A stretch of DNA of 64,000 bases from positions 1-64,000 of the forward strand of contig QPMI01000503.1 in assembly GCA_004431415.1 (NCBI GenBank), given 5' to 3'. Shown piece after piece: positions 56,075 through 64,000 of this stretch (positions are counted from its first letter, which is position 1; every line of letters starts with the position of its first letter). The position numbers and the translations under genes were made by a program. The notes under the pieces are model-generated. The model was not told the DNA's origin, did no database searches, and was given only the letters and a program-made list of their open reading frames with translations. Origin of the DNA: Cyanophora paradoxa (Eukaryota; Glaucocystophyceae; Cyanophorales; Cyanophoraceae).

Positions 56075-56170
56075 CAGCTTGCTGGTGGGCTGGGCCCGCG
56101 GCCGCGGCGGCCGCAGTGTACATTCCCACACTCGTAGCCCGGACCTGCGTTTTAGTACGTGTCCAAATGC
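56075..56170 (+). repeat. Dispersed repeat, copy B
   Basis: CCAGCTTGCTGGTGGGCTGG ... GGCGGCCGCAGTGTACATTCCCACACTCGTAGCCCGG...CTGCGTTTTAGTACGTG, partner of 35326-35437 in the same orientation. 56171-56530 holds nothing recognisable apart from short GTGGATTCCAGAG repeats. Confidence 0.7.
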
Positions 56171-56530
56171 GTACTGGTTGGAAACTACAGAAGTCATAGA
56201 AAAATTGATGTGGATTCCAGAGTGGATTCCAGAGGGGCTTGAGTGGATTCCATCCAGAGGGGCCCCTGGCCCGTACGCGTCTGATGGCAGGAGAAAGGCA
56301 TCCTATAGCTAGGCGATCCTCCGCTGGGTCCACGCAGCAGGTGCTTCATGTCCACGCTGGTGCCGTGGCCTAGGCCTAGGAGTAAGGCGCCGCGCAGCAG
56401 GCGTTTCGCTTCCTCGCCGGTGCCTTGGCGGATGGGGATGCTCCTGCGAGGGCTCATGCCTTGGGCTCGCGTCTATTGCACGACCACAGCGAACTACCTC
56501 TGATTTTGGAGGTGCCGGGAGAATACACCC

Positions 56531-57405
56531 TTAGTTAATGGCGTAGCCAAACAGGAAGAACAGAATGAAGAAGAGGAGGCCCCCATAGATCAGGGCCTGT
56601 TTCTGCCCGGAAGACAGGCTGTTGCCGCCGAGCCCATAGCCCTGGTTCTCCGCAAAGCCGGCAATCTCCTGGTACTTGCGCACGAAGGCCTGGACAAACA
56701 TCAGACGCCAAACACGGAGTTCGATGCGCGGGCGACTACGCACGCTCTTCGGTGCGCTGCAGACGGGGCATTTGTAGTCCGCCGCGATGTCATCCCACGC
56801 CGTACCTACGAACTGACTCGGATGCGAGCAAAGCGAAAGCCAGCAGACCCGGACGGCCAACAAGCCGCACCAGGCTCTATCCGACGGAACACATCGCCCT
56901 TGTCGACCTCGTACGTGTAGGCGCACGACCGGCACTCGTAATTGTCGGTCGGAATACGGATGAATTGCTCGCGCTCACGGCCGACAAGCTTCTTCCGGAA
57001 CTCGGTTTCCTCGCCCTCCTCGTTCGCAGGGGTGCGCGCGGGCCTGTTGCCAATGAGGCGAGAGCGAAACCGAGCGAGCCGGACGAAGCTCACTCCTCGG
57101 CCTCGGCGACGACGACGGCCGGCGACCAGGCCGGCGCTGTCCGCTTCTCAGCGCGGAAGGTCGCGCCGAAGACACCGGACGCCGAGAAGGCCACCTAAAA
57201 AAACGTTCAAATCATCAGGCGGGGTGTTTGCGCGGGTGAAAGCCGTCTAGAGACGCGGCACACGCACCTTCGAGGTCGTGGGCACGTGCCGGCGCTCCGC
57301 GCGGCTGCGGACGGTCCGCTGGGCAACGTCGGTCTGAACCACAGCGCTGCTGGCTGCGGGGCCGGCCCGGGCGGCGGGGAGGGCGAGGGCGACCGAGAAC
57401 GCCAT
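56531..57405 (-). CDS. Membrane-anchored plastid rubredoxin (RBD1-type)
   Basis: Green and plastid-bearing organisms use such a rubredoxin in photosystem II assembly. ATG 57405 begins a transit-like leader (MAFSVALALPAARAGPAASS). The core exon contains PTDNYECRSCAYTYEVDKGD with the first Cys pair, joined to TAWDDIAADYKCPVCSAPKS with the second pair; together they form the Fe(Cys)4 site. The last exon is a linker (FVRKYQEIAGFAENQGYGLG) followed by a C-terminal membrane helix (ALIYGGLLFFILFFLFGYAIN) that ends at TAA 56533-56531. This rubredoxin-plus-tail-anchor layout is that of the plastid protein. Introns are short and GT-AG. Confidence 0.9.
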
Positions 57406-57923
57406 GTCGCAGCAGAAAGTGGGCCATGGGGGAGCCGAACCGGCGGGGAATCATTTGGGTGGCTCGGGCTCGAGCGCATGCGCAGCATCCAAGCTAAGCG
57501 CTGCCGCAGCTGCGAGAGCCGCGGAGCGCCCCATAGTAGCCCAGCCGCTGAGCGCCAGGAGTGAGCGACCCTCGCGCCATCGACTTCCGCCAGCAGCTGC
57601 AGCCGCCGCGATCTGCCACGCACGCAGCGCTAGCCAAGCCTAGCCAAGGCCACCCCCGATGTCCAGGGTCCGATCAATATATCCGAACTTCTATCATCCG
57701 GAAGCGCCCTGCATGCCAGAAGTGCTCGAAAAATGGCTCAAGCTTCCAGCAAGAGGAATAGAATATCCTGATTGTAGAAAAGGAACGAAACACGCATGAC
57801 TACCCTGCGAAGCGGAACAAAATCGCAGCGTGCGATTCGATGTTGAAACTGGGGGCTGAGCAGACAGGAGAAGGGACCGGAGAAGGCACGGGTGGGGGAG
57901 AAAGAAGCGTGAAAGAAACCTAT
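57406..57923. other. Intergenic region, no gene seen
   Basis: Upstream region of the rubredoxin gene and 3' flank of the ribosomal protein gene. No recognisable motif beyond GC-rich stretches. Confidence 0.45.
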
Positions 57924-58688
57924 CTAGTAGTCGCGGGTCGGGCGCCGGGGCGCGGTGCTGATAGAGAGCTCCTCCGGCTTCTGCGCCGCGAAGGGGTGCT
58001 CCGGGCCAGCAACCACCTTGAGGTGGGTGAAGATCTGGCGGCCGAGGGTGTTCTTGGGCAGCATGCCCTTCACTGCGGTCTCGATGATACGCTCCGGGAT
58101 GCGGCTGCGGACGTCCTTAAGCTGCTCAGTCTTCATGCCACCGGGCCGGCCCGAGTGCCGGCGGTAGAGCTTCTCCGACTCCTTGTTGCCAGTGACCGCC
58201 ACCTTCTCCGCGTTCACGACCACGACGTAATCGCCAGTGTCCGCCGCGGGGGTGTAAGTGGGCTTGTGCTTGCCGCGGAGGATGTCGGCGATCTGCACAG
58301 ACAGGCGGCCGAGGCGCTGGTCCGCCGCGTCGATCACATACCACTTCTTGTTCGCCGCAGCGACATCGTCGCCAGAGGGATAATAGCTCTTGTTGCGGGT
58401 GTCCTGCGCACGCGGGGCCGCGATCAGGTCAGCAGGCTGGGACCCATAAAATATCTCTCGCCGACGCCGCGGCCCGGCCGCAAAGCGGGCGCCCCACAAG
58501 CGTCATTGATGGCGCTATAGCGAGCGCCTTACCTTGCCGAGCTTCTCGGTCTCGACCGCGCCGGCCTCAGCAGAAATGCTGAAGGTGCAGATGGACGCAT
58601 TCACGTCCCGAACGGAGGGCGCCGCCCGGCCGAGGAAGCCGCTGCGCTGGCCGACGAGCTGCGGCGAGGACGAGACCGCGAAGAACAT
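57924..58688 (-). CDS. RPL13: Plastid large-subunit ribosomal protein uL13c
   Basis: Two exons. Exon 1 (58688-58533) is a transit peptide starting [20 protein letters not shown] and ending EKLGK. Exon 2 (58403-57924) has the bacterial-type L13 sequence: [78 protein letters not shown] and [16 protein letters not shown]. It is nuclear-encoded and bacterial in type, so a plastid ribosome is the likely site. A small C-terminal extension (APRRPTRDY) follows. GT-AG intron in frame. The 5' end faces the PGAP2-family gene about 300 bp away. Confidence 0.93.
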
Positions 58689-58991
58689 GGCTGCTGATCC
58701 GGCGGAGCCGACGAACTACGATCTTCCCGGGTACGGGCGAACTACACGCTTCAACGTACCCCAAAATTTCAGGCGCACCGCGATCTTGCCTGCCGCACTG
58801 ACTCCGGAGGCCGTGTTTGTTCAATTGCATAATCAGGGGGGATCCACTTGCTAGCCAAGCCCAAAGCCGCAATAGCACAGCCGCCGATCCACCCGCGGGC
58901 CAATCTGGGTCGTGGCGGTTAAGCACGCCGCCTGCGTACGTGCACGCAAATTGCGGGAGGCTCGCAGGCATCGCAATCCGACCGCTCGCAA

Positions 58992-60040
58992 ATGGTGCTG
59001 GCTCGCGTGCCGGCCCCGTTCTTCCCGCTGTTCCTCGCTGGCTCCGCGGCGTCCGTGCTGGCAACTACGCTACTGCTGGCATGTCGCCTGCACTACCTCT
59101 CCGTCGTTAAGAACGAGTTTTACGGCTACCCCGACGGTGCGCCGCCGCCGTTCACCCAGCTTCGCTCGGCCGGCGCCGCTGAGGAAGCGCCACCGCATAG
59201 AGTGGGTGCCGACAATTTCGGCGACGATTGGAGATCATAAGCCTGAGCGGTTCGGCCGCTCACAAGCGCCGCCGCAGAGGCCATGCGCTGACGAGGCCCC
59301 AGAAACGTTTTTATGATCGGCATGGCCCTGTGCGCTGGGCCGAAGTTTGTCACGCTTTTTCTCCACTACGCTGCTTTCGCGAAGACCGCCTGCGCATCCT
59401 CCAAGCGGCTCAAAGGCTTGAACTTGGCGAACCTGGCAGTTGCGTTCGCACGTACGTGGGCTGCCGGCTTCTGGATCTACGTCACCAGCTCCGACTTCCA
59501 CTCCTTCCATATCAGCGCCTTCGTGGGCTACGTGCGTTTCAGAAATTTTGTTCATGTTTGGAGGCTCTCCGGATCCTGAACTTCAGTTGCTCAGCTTCTC
59601 ACATCGATGCTCAACATGATTTTCACAACAATTTTGGCGTTCAAATCTCGACAGAGGGATCGAAAGTCGCCTTATGCGAAGACGATCTTCCTTCTTGGGC
59701 ATCAGTTGGCTTGGTGGACCGCGTTATACTTCTATCTGGAGCACAAGGATGAAGAACCAGGGGGTATGGCTATGGCTCTTTAACCTCTGCTGCTCTGTGC
59801 TCTGTAACTGATGCATCGTCACTGCACAGCGTACTCATACTACGCCATGTGCGAATGGACTGTTGGGATTTGCGATGTGCTCTTCGAGGCATCGGGTATG
59901 TCCCCACACACCAACGTCCGATGGTCCTGTTTGTTGACACCTGTGCAGGGTGGCTGGACTTCAGGGATCTTGAGATCCATCTTGTAGCGATGGGAGGGCA
60001 GGAGCCAGTGGATGCTCTGCAGGGCAGGAAAGAAGACTAG
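58992..60040 (+). CDS. PGAP2/FRAG1/DRAM-family membrane protein
   Basis: Members act in GPI-anchor lipid remodelling or as lysosomal and Golgi multispanning proteins. Exon 1 begins with a membrane segment (PFFPLFLAGSAASVLATTLL) and KNEFYGYPD. It joins EWVPTISATIGDHKPER, the family signature (P-x-I-S-x-x-x-G-x-x-x-P-E), then NVFMIGMALCAGPKFVTLFL. Later helices lie in NLAVAFARTWAAGFWIYVTS and LLGHQLAWWTALYFYLEH. The end exons give AYSYYAMCEWTVGICDVLFEA and GWLDFRDLEIHL, stopping at 60038-60040. The ordered blocks and about six membrane helices fit PGAP2 best. One intron near 59534-59600 is only roughly placed. Confidence 0.82.
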
Positions 60041-61330
60041 CGCTTGTAGGCTACCTTGTCATTCTAAAAACACCTAGGCCTGAGCAGGTACTTCGAGTCC
60101 ACACTGGCACACGCGGCTGTTGGACTGTCCTTTAATTGCGATTACGATTAGGGCTGGGTAACGAATCGAAGCCTAAGGTCGGACGTCTTTGCTTACCCAA
60201 GGCTCGTGCTTGAACCAGATATATACCCGTGCAGTTCAACGGTTCGGGGAAAGAGCGTAACTGGTACCTGCACCCCGGCCCCGGGGCCCTCGACTTTGAA
60301 GGGAGGGGCCGGGCACCCGCGGCCACGGCCGGTGATCATGACCCCCGGGCCCGTCTGAGGAGAAGGGAGGTGCCACGGCCGCGGTGCGCATGCACGTGTG
60401 GAGAGCTATAGCCACTAGGCTACGTTTACGTATACGTATATACGTATATATATGTACGCCAGAGCAGGCGCTTCGAGTCCACAAATTTAAACGTATACGT
60501 ACGTATACCGTACGCGTAGTACGTGCACATGCACGTACGCGTATATATGCATATGCCGCAGTGCATGCCGCAGTGCTCATCACCGTGGCACGTGCACGCG
60601 GCATGCACATGCATGCATGCAATATTCAATCATTGATCATGAATGACTGATCGATATACATATCAGGATGCCGCAGTGCCGCCTCAGGGCCTCCCGGCCC
60701 GATCCTGCGAGAGAGCCTCAGGCCAGAGCAGGCGCCAGGCGCTCCCGATCCTGCGAGAGAGCCTCGCAGAGTCGCAGAGTCGAGGTCAGAGCCTCGCGAA
60801 TGGACTCCGGGAGAGCCTCGGAGGATTTGCACGCACATGGCCCACTAGTACTGAGGTGGCCCGGGTGGCCGTCACGTTAGCTAGAGCTATAGCGAGCAAG
60901 GACGATGCCGAGCGCGTCATCGAGAAGCTGCAGCTGGCCATGGCATGGGACCGGGCCTGGTTGGTATGTTAATATGCATGACTAGTACACCAACACATTC
61001 CCGGGCCAGCAACAATGCACATAGTAAATGTGAAGGATAGAAGGCGCATCTACGGGTGTCCTGCAAATAAAACGAAGGTTCAGGTCCTATTGTGGTGGTG
61101 GAGCTGTACAATATTCTGGCTACTTAGTCGAAATACGCTCCATGTGCGCAATCATACGCCTCTGCCTGGCCCTGCTTAGGCCCTGTAGTAACCCCTTCGC
61201 GGCTCGCCAGCCCCATTCCGCGCTTGGCCGATTTCAGGCCCTGACGCCATCCCCGGAACACCGCCGCCAACCCCCGTGAGACCGCTCGCTCCAAAGCCTA
61301 TCCGAAAGTTGAGAGGCAAGCAGAGAAGAG
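60041..61330. other. Intergenic region, no gene seen
   Basis: Contains GCGATTACGATTAGG (60137), a (TA)CG(TA) run with many GTATACGTATA palindromes (60425-60560), GCATGCATGCA runs near 60610, and repeated GATCCTGCGAGAGAGCCTC (60703 and 60750). No coding segment recognised. Confidence 0.55.
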
Positions 61331-62925
61331 TCATTTGTGCAGCGGCTCACCAAGCTGAGACATCGGTGCGCCACCGATGGGTCCATAGCTGCTGCCCATG
61401 TCTCCCATCATACCACCGGAGCCCATGCCCGTCATCGCTGCTGAAGTCATGCCCATGCCCATGCCGGCTGCACCCAAATGAGAAGAAAATGAAAACCGGA
61501 TGTGGGACGGAAGCGCGGACCACCAGACATGCCAAGGCCGCCGCCCATCATGCCGATACCAGCGCCCATTCCGCCAAGATACTCTGCTGCAAAAAGGGTC
61601 GGCAAAACAAACGGGTGCCGGGCTGGGATAACGAACCCTTCCCGACCGACCCGTAGTTGCCCATCGCGCCGTACGGGGGCATGTTCATCCCCATGCCGCC
61701 CAAACCACCCATGCCCATGGGCGCCATGGTAGAGAAGGGCGTCATGCCGTAACCCATGCCAGCCATCCCCCGACCGCCGAATCCCGCGCCAGGGTAGTAC
61801 CCAAATCCGAGGGGGCTGGGGAGCCGGCCTCCGGGACCGAGACGCGCTGCTGCCTGCGGCATGTTCTGCTTGGGCTCCGCCTTCTTTACTTCAACCTGCA
61901 GGGGATGAAATGCAATAGGAGACGGGGGATGCACGACGCAAACCAGCTTCTCCTGAATCGTGTGGCGGGGGTTCTCGATAACGCGCTCGACATCGTCCTC
62001 GCTCGCAAAGGTGACGAAACCAAAACCACTGCGTCGAAGTCAGAAAAAGCGCTACGAAGGACGAAACGGTGAGCAAAAGCGCACCGCGGCCTGCCGGTCT
62101 CGTGGTCGTGCATGATCTGGCTTTCAACCACTCGGCCAAACTGTTCGAAATACTTCCGGAAGTCCGCTGTCGCCGAGCCTGTTAGCTGGGCACGCGGCGC
62201 CAAGACAACGAAGCGAATACCCTCTGAGAGCGTGCTCGGCAGCCCGCCAACGAAAATCTTCTTTGTCTTCGGACCCCTTGCGGCCATAGCTTCTTTCGAC
62301 ACCGCCCGCTTCGCTTCGATCTGCGGAAACCACAATCAGCGGACAGAACATCAGATACGGCGCCGCACAGTCCGGACCTGACGGCCATCTAGGACGTGCT
62401 TATCGTTAAGTACCGTATCGACAACGCTGGGGTCGCTGCGAGCGCCAATCAGCCAACAGTTGTCCCCATAATGCGCAGGCTCGAGGACCTGTATGTTACA
62501 AAGCCGAAGCCTCTGCGCATGTCCAACGAAGGTTAATGGCAAGAATAGAAGAACGAAGCGCCCGGGGATGGCCTGCAGACCTGGGATGTCCTGTTGCTTT
62601 GTCCTTCATGATCACACAGTCTCTGTTCGCGGGAGGCGCGGTTCACACGGCCATTCCCGCACATGCATCTAACAACAACGCACATGATCTCTCCATAGCG
62701 CCCGAAGTACTCCCGAAGGGTCCTACGCGCAACGAATGACCACAACGCGAGTCGAAAGGACATGGGGCACGCTCACTCTTCGGAAGTCTCCCATGACAGA
62801 CCTGCATCATTGCATCGAAATGTACGCAGTGAGCGAAGGCGCCGTGCGGGCCGGGCTTTGTGGCAAGGCCGAGCTCGAGGGAGCGCGAAGCGCGTACCTC
62901 CGAGGAATATCTTCCCTTCCGTCAT
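61331..62925 (-). CDS. Two-RRM RNA-binding protein (hnRNP/Musashi/DAZAP1-like)
   Basis: ATG 62925 starts MTEGKIFLGGLSWETSEE, the RNP2 of the first RRM. Short exons continue TLREYFGRYGEI, DCVIMKDKATGHP and RGFGFVTY (RNP1), then VVDTVLNDKHVLDGRQ. The second RRM follows after EAKRAVSKEAM: KKIFVGGLPSTLSEG (RNP2), FRKYFEQFGRVVESQIMHDH, a GFGFVTFAS RNP1 and EDDVERVIENPRHTIQEKLV. The C-terminal third is Gly/Met-rich (GMAGMGYGM, GMGGLGGMGMNMPPYG) and ends GAPMSQLGEPLHK at TGA 61333-61331. The architecture is that of shuttling hnRNP A/B-type regulators of mRNA. At least seven short GT-AG introns. Confidence 0.9.
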
Positions 62926-63360
62926 GGCTCTGGTCCTACCTACTGCTACAGGCCTACGCCCACGAGCGGGAAAAGGTCCCGCCTAGTAATAACGAGCCGC
63001 GCGTAAGGACACACTCGTACCCCCAAGAATCGGAGGCTCGAGCCGCCGGAGCCGGCGCCCGACCATTTATCATGATCCACAGATGATTATATTCCATTCG
63101 AATTCGTACTATGCGTGCGTGTCCTGGCTAATTTTGAGTTAGCTATAGCTAGCTATGGCGCAGTAGCACATGTACAGCTAGCTCCATGGCCAGATCTATA
63201 GATTCGTCAGCACACGCCAAGAAGAGCTCGAGGATGCGCATGCGCAGCTGCATAAGTCAAGGATCAAGAGTTCTCTGCTTGCATTGATCTAGGCACAAGT
63301 ACATTCGTGTAATCTTCCAAGCATCATGCAGCTAGCTAAGTTCCCCCTCGCATCTTGCAG

Positions 63361-63431
63361 CTAGACAAGAATTACGACTACGATCAGCTCCAAGCATCAG
63401 CTAGACAAGAATTACGACTACGATCAGCTCC
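63361..63431 (+). repeat. 40-bp tandem duplication
   Basis: CTAGACAAGAATTACGACTA followed by CGATCAGCTCC occurs at 63361 and again at 63401, separated by AAGCATCAG. It lies in a gene-free stretch (62926-63526) with many AGCT palindromes. Confidence 0.9.
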
Positions 63432-63526
63432 CGGGTCCCGCTCCATAGCGACCGCGGTCAGGCGTCGCCGTCGGAGTGGTCCCGCGCGCCCGTAGCTTAG
63501 AAAGAGCAGTGCGCTAATCGTAATTT

Positions 63527-64000
63527 TCACTTCGCAAGGAGAGTCAGGATGCCCTGAGGACCGAACATAATCTCGTTCAGGAAGGAGAGGATGGCCACCC
63601 AGACGATGGGGCTAATATCAACTCCACCAACAGGTTGAATAACCTGCTAGGGATTAGGTGAGGCCATAGAGCACAACTGTATCCTGGTGCGAACCTTGCG
63701 AGTTGGCCGGAGAATGGGCTCTGTAGGACGGACGGCAAGAACCCAGGGCAGTTTCCCGAGATTGACTTGTGGATACCAAGTGAGGACAATGCGGACGATG
63801 AAGAGGACAATGTAGATGTTCAACGCCGGCCCCAGGATCGTAATCGCAAGCTTGGCCTGAGCGAAGTTCGTATCGAGAAGCTCGTAAAAAAGAAGCGAAA
63901 TCGTAGATCACGCACCGCGCTCCCGTCTGCCCCGGCGTCCGCGGCGAGCGCAGCGGACGGAAGCAGGAGCACCGACGCCAACGACGCCAGCGCCGCGAGC
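63527..64000 (-). CDS. YGGT/YlmG-family thylakoid membrane protein (5' part outside window)
   Basis: The plastid members (YlmG/CCB3) act in nucleoid distribution or cytochrome b6f assembly. Three exons are visible: 64000-63916 (ASVLLLPSAALAADAGADGS), 63880-63695 (FAQAKLAITILGPALNIYIV ... IVRIVLTWYPQVNLGKLP ... RPTEPILRPTRK) and 63643-63527 (VIQPVGGVDISPIVWVAILS ending LTLLAK). The WYP and PTEPIL-P-R segments and the GGVDISPIV motif are diagnostic of YGGT proteins, with two membrane helices. The first exon has a hydrophobic stretch ending ALA-AD, like a lumenal or membrane targeting signal. GT-AG introns, in frame. Confidence 0.88.

Overview
The window joins two kinds of DNA. Bases 1 to about 19.6 kb form a compact, apparently intron-free, virus-like block. 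Bases about 20 to 64 kb are an ordinary nuclear chromosome arm with spliced genes. The host is a flagellated photosynthetic eukaryote: it encodes an IFT-B protein (IFT46), a ciliary microtubule protein (CFAP96), and plastid-targeted proteins (rubredoxin, ribosomal protein uL13c, an LPA3/DUF3493-like protein, shikimate kinase, a YGGT/YlmG protein). The four plastid leaders visible from their start lack an obvious signal peptide and carry Phe within the first five residues. Together with flagella this fits a glaucophyte such as Cyanophora best. That is an inference, not an identification.

Virus-like block (1-19.6 kb). Genes are tightly packed; eight tandem gene pairs are separated by only 21-25 nt. 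Each gap runs from a stop codon through a T/C-rich run to an A-rich AAAATG or TAAATG start. Recognisable genes are a VLTF3-type late transcription factor, two proteins sharing an HUH-like LHAH motif, a 1703-residue fibre-like protein (Gly-rich linker, membrane segment, long coiled coils, phage-type GKP-FPPS-H-x-H repeats), a protein ending in an S74 intramolecular-chaperone domain, a fibronectin-III/glycine-rich protein, a pair of paralogous structural-looking proteins and an HNH endonuclease. VLTF3 places it near Nucleocytoviricota; VLTF3 plus an HUH protein recalls the small mriyavirus-type relatives. No major capsid or packaging ATPase is in the window, and the block runs off the left edge. 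Many of its genes carry single-base frameshifts. Its right part holds three copies of an (AAGTCCC)n element and a TCGCGATCG iteron-like cluster.

Boundary and repeats (19.6-22.2 kb). There is a poly-C run, a complete 485-bp non-autonomous hAT-type transposon with an 8-bp target duplication, a related element and a 108-bp tandem duplication.

Host genes, left to right: a SERCA-type Ca2+-ATPase with 22 short exons; an unrecognised helical-repeat protein (minus); Sm-D3 (minus) beside TFIIH subunit TFB2/p52 (plus); an LPA3-like plastid protein (minus) beside PdxT (plus), whose stop codon directly abuts that of the convergent plastid shikimate kinase (minus); signal peptidase subunit SPC3 (minus) beside IFT46 (plus); a very GC-rich IPT/TIG-repeat membrane protein; CFAP96 (minus) beside an ATG1/ULK-like kinase (plus); rubredoxin (minus); uL13c (minus) beside a PGAP2-family membrane protein (plus); a two-RRM RNA-binding protein (minus); and a YGGT-family protein (minus, cut by the window end). 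Introns are about 45-90 nt, mostly GT-AG, with at least two GC-AG cases. The LPA3-like gene and the shikimate kinase gene begin with recognisably duplicated copies of one transit-peptide exon.
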